Shown: positions 51,004 to 60,700 of the stretch, in pieces
Position numbering within the stretch: the first letter of the stretch is position 1
How the letters are laid out: every line of letters starts with the position of its first letter
Source of the DNA: Nocardia amikacinitolerans NBRC 108937
GTDB taxonomy: Bacteria; Actinomycetota; Actinomycetes; Mycobacteriales; Mycobacteriaceae
DNA length: 64,000 bases
Direction of reading: 5' to 3'
NCBI RefSeq assembly: GCF_001612615.1
Contig: NZ_BDAU01000014.1
Coordinates: forward strand, 124,001-188,000
Notes under the pieces: model-generated
Databases searched by the model: none
What the model was told of the DNA's origin: nothing
The model's input: the letters and a program-made list of their open reading frames with translations, nothing else
Translations under genes and position numbers: made by a program

Positions 51004-51019
51004 CTAAACCGCGCGCACG

Positions 51020-51514
51020 TCACCAAACCGAGTCGGTGACGCCCTTTCCGGTTTCGGGCTTGTCCTCGAGGGTCTCCACATCGGTGAACACCAGCTCCGC
51101 GTCCGCGCGCTCGGCGGCGCCCGGCGGCGCGACGGAAACCGGTGGCTCCATAGGGATCTCGCTCTGGAAGTCGGGCATACCCGGGATCACGTCGGAGAGC
51201 TTGGGCAGCCGCGCCCGCTCCTCCGCCACGGGCGCCATGACCTGCTTACTCTGATCGAACACGTCCTGGGCAGCCTGCTGGGCCAGCCGCGTGACGGCTT
51301 TGGCGATGTCCTCGTAGCTGTATTCGTCGATGCCACTGCCGAATTTGGTTTGGATGACCACCCCGTTGGCGTTCACCGTCACCGAGATCTGCCGGTCCCT
51401 TGTGCTCGCGGTGGCGGTGAGCTTGACCCGCCGCTGCTGCATCTCGGCGATCTCGCGGATACGGCTGCGGAATTCGTCCATCACATCGGCGATCTCGGCA
51501 TCGCGTCTGGCCAT
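51020..51514 (-). CDS. YbaB/EbfC-family protein (EspL-like), upstream of the giant gene
   Basis: A 164-residue protein. Residues 1-100 have the YbaB/EbfC layout: charged helix (MDEFRSRIREIAEMQQRRV), strands (KLTATAS...RQISVTVNANGVVIQTKF), then an amphipathic helix (YEDIAKAVTRLAQQAAQDV). Residues ~105-164 form a Pro/Glu-rich tail absent from ordinary YbaB proteins. It ends 16 bp before the giant start codon, so the two are probably co-transcribed. A GGTGAG ribosome-binding site precedes the ATG at 51512-51514. By analogy with EspL, a chaperone or stabilising role toward the giant is possible; nucleoid binding is the alternative. Confidence 0.75.
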   Translation of the reverse strand: MARRDAEIADVMDEFRSRIREIAEMQQRRVKLTATASTRDRQISVTVNANGVVIQTKFGSGIDEYSYEDIAKAVTRLAQQAAQDVFDQSKQVMAPVAEERARLPKLSDVIPGMPDFQSEIPMEPPVSVAPPGAAERADAELVFTDVETLEDKPETGKGVTDSVW

Positions 51515-51544
51515 CTAGTTCTCACCAACTCCACAAACTCTCAC

Positions 51545-51564
51545 GGCGGTCCGTGTGGACCGCC
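51545..51564 (-). terminator. Perfect 8-bp GC-rich hairpin between the 105-residue gene and the YbaB-like gene
   Basis: ggcggtcc (51545-51552), loop gtgt, ggaccgcc (51557-51564). It lies within the 76-bp gap, ~27 bases after the stop at 51591. No T-run follows, so partial termination or mRNA protection is more likely than a strong terminator. Confidence 0.5.
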
Positions 51565-51590
51565 CGCCAACCATCAGCAACCGTTCCGGC

Positions 51591-51908
51591 TCAGATGTTC
51601 TCGAACTGCTCTCGACGCTTCTGCTCCTCGCGTTCGGCATTCGTCGCGTTCTGGAACTGGCCGTCGGAGAGCTTGCCCCAGGACTTGGCCATGGTCCGTG
51701 TGCCCTCGACAGCGCCCTCGAGCTGGTACTTGAGGCCCTTCGGGTCATCCATGAACTTCTTGCCGAAGACCGGGTCGGAGCTGACGATCGAGATCAGCGA
51801 ATCCAACTGTGCCTGCACGCGATCGGCGAGGGCGTCCATGCGGTCGCGCACCTTGCCGGTGTCGGTGCCCGCGATGCGCTGCTTTTCCACAAAACTCTCG
51901 ACGTCCAC
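51591..51908 (-). CDS. Small helical protein of unknown function
   Basis: A 105-residue protein starting at GTG 51906-51908, with AGAGAGG upstream. It is predicted entirely helical (DRMDALADRVQAQLDSLISI; charged C-terminal helix AEREEQKRREQF), with no Cys and a single Trp. There is no WxG turn and no YxxxD/E signal, so it does not fit the WXG100 or EspC patterns well, although its size and helical pairing suggest a T7SS partner or chaperone. It heads the run YbaB-like, giant, CxxC protein and is set between two perfect hairpins (51934-51960 and 51545-51564). I do not recognise the family. Confidence 0.75.
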   Translation of the reverse strand: MDVESFVEKQRIAGTDTGKVRDRMDALADRVQAQLDSLISIVSSDPVFGKKFMDDPKGLKYQLEGAVEGTRTMAKSWGKLSDGQFQNATNAEREEQKRREQFENI

Positions 51909-52094
51909 GGGGCACCTCTCTTCTCACAAGGCCCGTACCAGCCACAAAGCGGCTGGTACGCAGATCTTTCCGACCATTCTGGCACCTCGGCCGACACGGC
52001 GGGCCGATTCACCGGGGTGAGAAGCTAAAGAACCCGTTAGGAATTCGCCATCGATCCGTTCCCTGTTGTTAACCCGCAACGGGCAGGCAACAGG
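51909..52094 (-). promoter_or_regulatory. Leader region with perfect 10-bp hairpin before the 105-residue gene
   Basis: cgtaccagcc (51934-51943), loop acaaagc, ggctggtacg (51951-51960): a perfect 10-bp stem, 26 bases before the GTG start. It also lies downstream of the immunity-like gene, so it may be a terminator or a 5'-leader structure. The region also has blocks at 52025-52045 and 52059-52074 that recur at 7143-7162 and 7101-7116. Confidence 0.6.
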
Positions 52095-53693
52095 TCAGGC
52101 GTCGACCATCCCGTTGCGCTCCTGGAAGCGCTGCTCGAACTCCGCGATGTAGCGCGAGGGTGCGATCGAGGACGAGGACTGCTCCAGCACACCGTCATCG
52201 GCGATGTAGAACAGCGCACGGCCGATGGCGATCTCACCCGGCGCGGTCGGCACGTAGACCATCCAGCCGCAGCTGATGCGGTCGGCGCGCAGCTGGTCCA
52301 GCGGATAGCCGGTGGTGTCGAGATCGCGCTCGAGAATGTAGCGGCGGACCTGATCGATGGCCTCGTCCTCGGGCATCGGATCCGGCAGCGTGGTGGCCAC
52401 GCCCGCCATGGTGAGCTGGTAGAAGGCGCTGTCGATATCGAAGTCGCCCTCGTCACCGAAGACGCTGATCAGCGTATCCCTCGTCACCACACCGGCTTCC
52501 GCGGCCGAGACCAGCGTGGCGACGGCGGCGACCTGGCCGTCGGTGGGTTCGGCGGCGACCAGGCCCGCGATCACGTTGGTCACCGTCTGCGCGGTCCAGA
52601 TACCGGGCACGGCCTCGGCGAGCTGATCGGCCGTCGGCGACTCGCCGCGGTACCAGCGACCGCCCTCCCACCAGTAGCAGAACGACAGCAAACCGCTGGC
52701 GGCCCGAGGATTCAGTACGGGGTTCGCCACCCAGGACGGAGCACCGGCGTAGTACGCGGGCAGCTGCGCGCCCTGGTTGTACGCCGCGTCCAAGGCGGGC
52801 GCGTTCCAGACACCACCGGAGAGCACGGCCCGGCCACCGGGCAGCATGTACAGCGTCGAGCCGCCCCGCTTGGCGCCCTCGAACCAGCCGAGCGCGGGCA
52901 GAATACGCGGCCCCCACTCGGAACCGACGGCGACGAACGCGGCCGCCAGCACCGCCCAGCGGGCCCACAGCGTGGGCAGCGCCGGGAAATCGCGCTCCGA
53001 GATCGTCCCGCGCACACCGGCTTCCCGATCCGTGCGCGCCAAGGCGGCGGCCTGCGCCGGGGTACGGGACTGGCGGTCGCCGTGACTCACGTACGCGGCC
53101 AGCCACACCGGCAGCCGCTCCCGCGGATTGGCTTCCAAGTCGGCCTGATACACCGCGGCCGGGAACAGGTGATCGTCCGGGAAAGGCTCGTCACCGTAGT
53201 CGTAGTCGATATCCAGCCGGCCCGCGGGCGTCAGCTGCAACAGCAGCCGCCACCACGGGCCGTCGCCCATGGCGGCGGAAACCTCGCGGTGCCTGCGCAC
53301 CAGCTCCAGCACCGCCTCCGACGGCTGGATACGAACCGAACGCTCCTGATCGTCGCTGAACACGATCTGCGCGACCTCGGCGACCGCGGTGAAAGCGAAC
53401 ACCGCGTCCAGCTTGGACCAGCCCTGCGGGGCGTCGGTGGCCAGTTCGCGGGCCAGATTGTGGCCGATCTCGCGGGCCTGCTCGGCCGGGTCCACGGTTT
53501 CGGGCTCCGGCTCCGGCGCGGGATCACCCAGCGAGAACTCCACATCGGGTTCGTCGCTGCTCTCCTCGAACGCCCGCTGGAACTCCTGGCCGAACTCCGC
53601 GTCGGCGCGCTGCTCGGGTGTGCGATTCGGCTGCTGATCGCCGGGGACCTGGTTGTCGCCGACCTCGTCGTTCGGGCCTTCTTGGCTGGTCAC
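52095..53693 (-). CDS. Putative immunity protein with DUF600/YezG-like and YrhB/Imm35-like domains
   Basis: A 532-residue protein with a GTG start at 53691-53693 behind GGAG (long spacing). Residues 1-85 are acidic and disordered. Residues ~90-205 contain PWWRLLLQLTPAGRLDIDYD and YGDEPFPDDHLFPAAVYQAD, a pattern of the DUF600/YezG immunity family. The middle (~215-440) is unrecognised and tryptophan-rich. Residues ~445-525 end with a small domain (GWMVYVPTAPGEIAIGRA, then LFYIADDGVLEQ) like YrhB/Imm35 proteins, which occur as immunity proteins. Two such modules next to a toxin-like giant suggest protection against it. Both family calls rest on pattern memory and need a profile search. Confidence 0.75.
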   Translation of the reverse strand: MTSQEGPNDEVGDNQVPGDQQPNRTPEQRADAEFGQEFQRAFEESSDEPDVEFSLGDPAPEPEPETVDPAEQAREIGHNLARELATDAPQGWSKLDAVFAFTAVAEVAQIVFSDDQERSVRIQPSEAVLELVRRHREVSAAMGDGPWWRLLLQLTPAGRLDIDYDYGDEPFPDDHLFPAAVYQADLEANPRERLPVWLAAYVSHGDRQSRTPAQAAALARTDREAGVRGTISERDFPALPTLWARWAVLAAAFVAVGSEWGPRILPALGWFEGAKRGGSTLYMLPGGRAVLSGGVWNAPALDAAYNQGAQLPAYYAGAPSWVANPVLNPRAASGLLSFCYWWEGGRWYRGESPTADQLAEAVPGIWTAQTVTNVIAGLVAAEPTDGQVAAVATLVSAAEAGVVTRDTLISVFGDEGDFDIDSAFYQLTMAGVATTLPDPMPEDEAIDQVRRYILERDLDTTGYPLDQLRADRISCGWMVYVPTAPGEIAIGRALFYIADDGVLEQSSSSIAPSRYIAEFEQRFQERNGMVDA

Positions 53694-54096
53694 GGTGCAG
53701 CTATCTCCTCATCCACGCACCCGTAACCGGAATCTCGACGAGCGTCCGGTCACAGGCTAGAGCCGAATTGCTGTCCTTCATCCTGGCACAGGATGTCGAA
53801 GGGCGACCCGGCAAGCCGAAACCCTCACCCCTCGACAGGATTCGCGGACCCGCCGTGGCGGACCTCGGCCGACCCTCGTAGGGCAGGACGAGGCCGCGGA
53901 GCTGCCTGCGGACCGGGGTGCCGGTCATCGGTTCCTTCGAAGGAAGCAGCTGGGAATGAATTTTCGCGCACCCGGCGGTCGTTCGTCTCGCTCATGAGCG
54001 GTGACTTCCCTAAGAATCTGTCAAGGTCTCGGGTGTGCCGGTCCCCCGCACCCGATACCCCTGCGGACGGAACCTCCGATTTGCGAGGATCTGGAC
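53694..54096. promoter_or_regulatory. 403-bp divergent intergenic region with two palindromes
   Basis: Lies between the minus-strand immunity-like gene and the plus-strand response regulator, so it should hold both promoters. Two strong dyads are visible: catcctg gca caggatg (53779-53795, flanked by ccttc and gaagg-like bases) and the perfect 14-bp ttccttcgaaggaa (53932-53945). A short sequence taagaatctgtcaagg (54011-54026) lies 70 bases before the regulator start. No convincing small gene is present; the rest shows no recognised feature. Confidence 0.5.
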
Positions 54097-54771
54097 GTGA
54101 GACTTGCGATAGTCGAAGACGACCCCGGAGTCGGCGACGCCCTCGTCGCGGCGCTGCGTGCCAAGGACTATCAGGCCGATCACCTCCGGCGCGGCGCCGA
54201 TCTCCTGCTCACCCACGACCGCTACGACGCCGTCATCCTCGATCTCGGCCTCCCCGACATGGACGGCCTGGAGGTGTTGCGCAAACTCCGCGAGGTCAGC
54301 TCGGTGCCGGTGCTGATCCTCACCGCGCGCAGCGGCGAACGCGCCGTCATCCGTGGTCTGCGCGCCGGAGCCGACGACTACCTGACGAAGCCGCCGCGGG
54401 TCGGCGAGCTGGTGGCGCGCCTGGAAACCGTCACCCGCCGCGCCGGTACCCCCGCCGCCCCCGCCCCGCTGGTGGTGGTGACCGGCGACGTCCGCGTCGA
54501 CTTGCAAGCACGCACCGTCGAGGTCGCGGGCGCCCCGATCACGCTCACCCACAAGGAATTCGAACTGGTGCGCGTTCTCTTGGAGCGTCCGGGGTCCGCC
54601 GTCAGCCGGCAGCAACTCATGGACCGCATCTGGGGCGACGCCTTCGCCGCCATCTCCCGCGCCCTCGACGTCCACATGGCCGCGCTGCGCGCCAAACTCC
54701 AGCGCCCCCACCTCATCACCACCATTCGCGGCTACGGGTACCGATGGGAAACGGAACCCCCTGATCCCTGA
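54097..54771 (+). CDS. OmpR/PhoB-family response regulator
   Basis: A 224-residue two-domain response regulator and the only plus-strand gene in the window. I chose the GTG at 54097-54099: GAGGA lies seven bases before it and it gives the standard N-terminus MRLAIVEDD. The receiver has the acidic pair D8-D9, phospho-acceptor D49 (VILDLGLPD), T76 and K98 (LTKPP). Residues ~128-220 are the winged-helix DNA-binding domain (LTHKEFELVRVLLERPGSAVSR, SRALDVHMAALRAKL, GYGYRWE). No histidine kinase gene is present in the window, so it is an orphan here; its partner may lie elsewhere. It may control the divergent immunity-like gene. The following gene is convergent, with a 27-bp gap. Confidence 0.93.
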   Translation: MRLAIVEDDPGVGDALVAALRAKDYQADHLRRGADLLLTHDRYDAVILDLGLPDMDGLEVLRKLREVSSVPVLILTARSGERAVIRGLRAGADDYLTKPPRVGELVARLETVTRRAGTPAAPAPLVVVTGDVRVDLQARTVEVAGAPITLTHKEFELVRVLLERPGSAVSRQQLMDRIWGDAFAAISRALDVHMAALRAKLQRPHLITTIRGYGYRWETEPPDP

Positions 54772-54798
54772 CGGCTTGTTCTTCGCGGAACGTGCGGG

Positions 54799-57700
54799 TC
54801 AGGCGGCGAAGATGCGGGAGCGCCGGTCCGGATCGCAGAGGACATCCCGGATCAGCAGCCCGAAGTCGAGGTCAGGAACGACCGCGCGATAGTGCACGTC
54901 GCAGGCGACGACACCGGAGTCGACGAGGACGAAGCGGTTCGTCCGGTCGTCGACCTGCTGCCAGTAGACGCCGATCGGCTGGGCGTCCACATCGATCACG
55001 CGGTCACCGGCCCGCAGCAGTAGCCGACCGGCTTCCCGGTAGAAGACCACCGACAGGTCACCGACGAAGCCGTACAGTCCGGACACCGAACCGCCGCCCG
55101 ACCCCCCACCGCGCAGCGCGCCGGTCCGCGGATCGAAGTCCGCGAACTCACCGACACCCGCATGCGAGCGCACCACAAGACCGGTCGCCGCGCGCTGACC
55201 ACTCTCGGCAGGGCCGCTGCCGAAACCGGCTCGCGGAAACGCCCGCGAGGACCATGACCGGCCCGCCGACGCGGGCGGAACCGCAGGCGGCAGCATCGGC
55301 GCCGCAGGCGAATACCCGCTCGCCCCACCCGAGAGCCCATTCCCGCCCGCCAGCGGTTCCCCGACCGATCGTGGATCGGGCAACGTCGACGCACCGAGTT
55401 CGCCAGGCCGCGGCACCCAGCCCGGCGATGGATCCGGCAATGTCGGCATACCGGGCACCGACGGATCGTTAGGTGACGACACCCCACCCTGCGACGGATC
55501 AGGCAACGTCGGCATACCCGGCAGGCCAGTACCACCAGGCGGCCGCATCCAACCCTGCGACGGATCGGGCGATGTCGGAATACCCGGCCCCGGCGGATCA
55601 CCGGGCCTGGTCGGCGTCGCGGGCAACGCCGGATCACCCGGCGACGTCGGCCAACCCGACGCAGGCGGGAACTCCGGAGCTGTCGGCGAAACCGGCAGCT
55701 CCGGCCGGTCCGGAAGCCTTGGCGGTTGCGGCGACACCGGAGACTCCGGCGGCTGCGGCGGCACAGGCGGTACCGACGGCGTGCCCGGTACCGGCGGACC
55801 ACCGGGCCTGGTAGGCGGCTCAGGCGACCCCGGATCACCCAGCGGCGTCGGCCAACCCGACGCAGGCGAGAACTCCGGAGCTGTCGGCAAATCCGGCAAC
55901 TCCGGCCGGTCCGGAAGCCTCGGCGGTTGCGGCGACACCGGAGACTGCGGAGGTGCCGGCCGATCCGGCAACTCCGGCGGGTCCGGAAGCCTTGGCGGTT
56001 GCGGAGACTCCGGCGGAACCGGCGTTTGCGGCGACACCGGAGGCTCCGGGTGAACCGGCACCTGCGGCGGCACAGGCGACTGTGGCGGACCCGGCGGCTG
56101 CGGCGGCGCAGACGGCATGCCCGGCACCGACGGATCGGCGGGCATGGTCGGCGGCGCGGGCAACGCCGGATCACCCGGCGACGTCGGCCAACCCGGCGCA
56201 GGCGGGAACTCCGGAGGCCTCGGCGAACTCGGGGCAGGCGGAAGTTGCGGCTGGTTCGGCGGCTGAGGCGAAACCGGAGACTCCGGCGGCACGGGCGGAA
56301 CCGTCGGCATGCCCGGTGCCGGCGGATCGACGGGCTTGGTCGGCGGCGCGGGCAACGCCGGATCACCCGGCGACGTCGGCCAACCCGACGCAGGCGGGAA
56401 TTGCGGAGGTACCGGCAAATCCGGCAACTCCGGCGGGTCCGGAAGCCTTGGCGGTTGTAGCTGAACCGGAGGCTCCGGCGGAACTGGCGCCTGCGGCGGT
56501 ACCGACGGCATGCCCGGCAGCGACGGACCACCGGGCCCGGTCGGCGGCGCGGGCAACCCCGGACCACCCGGCGGCGTCGGCCAACCCGGCGCAGGCGGGA
56601 ACTCCGGAGGCCTCGGCCAATCCGGCGCAGGCGGAAGTTGCGGAGGCTTTGGCGGTTGCGGCCAAGCCGGAGGCTCCGGCGGAACGGGCGGCTTCGGCAA
56701 CACAGGAGGCACCGGTGGCCGCGGCGATACAGGCGGTACCGGTGGCTGCGGCGGCACAGGAGGTACCGGTGGCTGCGGCACAGGCGGATCACCGGGCCTG
56801 GTCGGCGGCTCGGGCAACGCCGGATCACCCGGCGGCGTCGGCCAACCCGGCGCAGGCGGGAACTCGGGAGGCCTCGGCCAATCCGGCGCAGGCGGAAGTT
56901 GCGGAGGCTTTGGCGGTTGCGGCGAAGCCGGAGGCTCCGGCGGAGCCGGTGGGACCGGAGGCTTCGGCGCAGGAGGCACCGGTGGCCGCGGCGGCACCGG
57001 TGGCTGCGGCCGAGCAGGCGGCTCTGGCGGCTTCGGCGGAACCGATGGCTGGGGCGGCACAGGAGGTGCCGGCGGCTTCGGCGGCACCGGTGGTTGCGGC
57101 GGCACAGGAGGCACCGGAGGCTGCGGCGCCGGTGGTTGCGGCAACGGCGGTACGGGTGGGAACGGCGCTACGGGCGTTGGCATCCGGGGGTCGCGCTCCT
57201 CCTCCGCGCCACTTCCTGCCGCGAGACCGGCTGCCGCACCACCGTCGAGCCGCGGACGCCGCTCGTCTTCCTCCGAACGCCGCTCCCCCTCGACCGGCCG
57301 ACCTTCGCCGCTCTCCGAACGAACGTCGCCCGGAGCCTGCGCCCCGCCCTCGGACCGCGACGGCTCCCCGCCGCCTTCCGAATCGACCCGCTCCTCGCGC
57401 CGCGACTGGACTTCGCTACTCCCCGATCGCTCGCCACCTTCGGCCTGCGCCACACCCGCCGACCGCGACTGTCCGCTCTCGCTTTTCGGCCGAGCCGAAC
57501 CCTCGGGCCGCGACAGGTCTTCACCGGCGTCCGCCTCGGCCCTGGCCTCCGGCTGCGCTGGGCCCTCGCTGCCCTCCGGCCGCGCCAAGCCATCGCCGCC
57601 CTCGGGCCGAGCGCTCCGCTCACCATCCATAGATTGCGGCACACCTGCATCCGCCGAACCGCCTTCAAGTGCTGTAGGCGGCTGTCCGCCAACGCCGTTG

Positions 57701-60700
57701 CGATCGGGCACATCCGAATGCGCCTGGCCCTCACCGGCTTCCGAGTCGGACCGACTCTCAGGTCGCGACTTTGCCCGTGGATCGGTCGGCCCGACCTCCG
57801 ACGACGCAACATCTTTCGGCATCGACCCGCCGCCGCCCTGATCGGACTCCGGCGCGCGACCACCGGGCCAATGCGCCGTCCGCGGATCAACCGGTCGGAC
57901 CTCCGACGCTTCCGGTGACCGCTCGTCGACAACCACGTCCGCGTTCGTATCCGGCCCGCCCGGCCAGTGGACGGTCCGGGGATCGACAGCGCCACGGGAG
58001 TTTTCGCCGTCGCCTTGCGAACGCGTAGTTCCGGGATCGACCGGCCCAGAACTTGGCGACGCTTCCGGTGAATGCTCGCCTGTGCCGAGTTCGGAACCCG
58101 ACGCCGACTCCGGTGCGCCGGGCCAGTGCACAGTTCGCGGGTCGACGGCGTGCGGCTGCTCTCCACCGGGCTGGTTCGACGGTGCGGCTTCGTTCGGCCG
58201 GGCGGGCGCGGAGTCGCCGCCGTCGGTGCGGCGCGGCGGGAGGGCGTACCGGGAGTGTTCCGGCTCGCGGGAGGGCGGAGCGTACTTGGCGCCTTTCGCC
58301 CACTCGGTGAACGGTGGACGGTTCGAGTTCCAGTCGAAGCCGATGCGGACGGCGTGTTCGTTGGCCAGGTTCCAGAACGCGGTCGGGTTTCGAATCAGGA
58401 AGTTCGATTCCGCCAGCGCGTCCTGCAACATCAGGATGTCGGCGTCGTTCGGGTCGCCGTCGATCAGGCGCTGCCACGCCAGCGCCACGTCGACGACCGC
58501 GTCGAGCCGCTGTCGCACGACCACGCCGGTGCGCCAATCGGTGCGCAGGTACTCGGCGTTCATCAGGTGGTGCTTGATCTGCGCGATCTCCGCACGCGTG
58601 AACGCGGGCGCCGAATCGTCAAGGCGGTCGGCGACCTTGCCCGCCAGCTCCTTTCGGTCCACATCGGTGCCGCGTGTCAGCTCTTCGTAGACGAAATGCA
58701 CCAGTCGCTCTGCGTCACCGGTCTTTTCGTCGCGAAGGTGCCCGGTGATCTCGTCGACCGCCGCGCTGAGGTCCGGCCCTGGGTCACCCGGACGACGCGT
58801 GGTCGGCAGGCCCTCGATGTGGTCCTCGATGAGTCCGTCGACCAGCGCGACGAGTTCGGCCGCCCGCACCGCGCGCCCGGCCCCTTCGACGGCGGGGTTG
58901 CGCGCGAGCCGGTCGGTGATCCTGTCGATATCGCTGTGGTCGCCGCGGAACCGCTCGTATTCCAGTTCGGCGCGTCGCTGCACCAGCGCCCACGCCCGCT
59001 GCTCGGCCGTCTGGCTCGCCTGATACCAGCGCTCGTTCTCCGGCAGCGCGAACAGGTCCCGGACGTTCCACTCCCGCGCCATCGGCTGCACTTCGGCGGA
59101 CTTCTTCCGGAAGAACGGGTGTCCCTTGAAGCCCGGGCGGATCCGACCCGGGTTGTTCTTGTCGGCGTACCAGGTGAATCCGGACAGCTTCGCCGTCTCC
59201 AGGATCAACCGCATCGTGTGATAGAAGAGGCCGGAGAACGGCACCTCGTACGTCGGCCCGGTCTCGATCGGCTGGCCACCGGGAATCGCGGGCAGCAGGT
59301 CCTTGTTGACGCCGGGTCCGTTGTCGGTGAACGGGTCTTCCAGCGCCGCCTGGAACGGATTCACCGCCCAACCGCTGACCCCCTCGGGGAGGTCGCGCGG
59401 GTGGAAGGTCTTGGGCACGGTGCCACCGTCGCGGTTGGTCCGCCAGGTCGGACGGTCGGGGCGCACCTCGTGCGGCCTGCCCGCGGCGTCGAACCAGCGG
59501 ACCAGCAGCACACCGGCGTCGAGCGGCCGAGGCCCGGTGATCTCGAGGAACTCGCGTCGCGGTCCGGCCATGCGCCGATACCGGACCGGTTCGCCACGGT
59601 CGGCGATGATCTCGTGGAACTCGACCGTCGCGTCGCGGCGTGTCATCGCGTGCGCGACCGACGCGTTCTCCCGCAGCGCGCGGGCCAGCGCCGCGTCGTG
59701 CAGGGCGCGCGGATTGTCGAGTCCGCCGCGCGGGGCGACGACGATGATCCGCGGTTGGTCACCCTCGACGAGACCGACGCGGGGCACGATCGGCCTTGCG
59801 CTGGCCGCATCGAGGAATTCCCGTCCCGCACCGGTCAATTCGGCGATCCTGGCCTGGATGCGATCGATCGCGTCTTCTGCGGCGTTGACCCGTTCCGCGG
59901 CCTCCCGCAGCAGATTCAGGTTGCGCGCCTGTTCGGAGACCCGGCTCGCCTCGATCGTCCTGCCCGCGGCTTCCGCGAGAGTCTCGTCGAGTTGCCCAGG
60001 GCCGAGCTCGTTCTCGTTCACCCGCAACCGGCGAGCCAGATCGTCGCGCATCCCGCGCCACGGTTCGACCGCGAGCACCTGGCGCGCGCGTTCACGTGCC
60101 AGCCGGTCGATCTCGGTGCGCGCCTCGTGCGACAGCGTCGGCTCGACGTCGGTGCCGGACCTGCCGAGTTCGCCGAGACGACGATCGATCTCGGCGACCC
60201 GCGCCGCCGCCCGTTCGTATTCCTCGGCCGCCCGCTGCAACTTGAACACCTGTGCGCGGCGGCGGGAGAGTTCGGCCTCGCCCACCAATTCCGGTGTCTG
60301 CGTGGACAAGTCCTCGCCGACGCCAGGGATGGTGCGCTCGCCGACCAGGGCGTTGCGCAGGTGCTCCAGAGTCGGCGCCAGGTCGGCGCCCAACGAATCG
60401 TCCGCTCCGCGCAGGGTCGGCAGGATGTCGGCGAACCGCGAGGCGCGGTCATTGCGCTTGGCGCGCCAGAACTCTCGCTCGGCGACGGCGGCGGCGCGTT
60501 CACGGACCAGGGCTTCGTATTCGTCCTGCGACGTTCCGTCGCGCAGAGCGGCGATCGCGTCATCGAGCCTGGCGATGTCGCTCTCGGCGTCGGCGAAGTG
60601 CTCGGCGGCCCGTTCCAGCGCGTCGATGGCGGCAAGCCGGGCGGGCATCTCGTCGACGCGCATCGTCTTGCCGCGCAGCTCGTCCATCGTCGAGACCAGT

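Noticed and set aside
54001..54096. Longer response-regulator start at 54001
   Set aside because: Adds 32 unrelated residues before the conserved receiver start; the GTG at 54097 has a ribosome-binding site and the right N-terminus.
54772..54798. Intrinsic terminator between the convergent genes
   Set aside because: Only a 4-bp stem (gttc/gaac) is visible and there is no T-run.
56510..57841. Gly-rich plus-strand frame looking like a PE-PGRS protein
   Set aside because: It is the reverse complement of the proline-rich region (Pro codons read as Gly/Arg); no PE domain and no plausible start.
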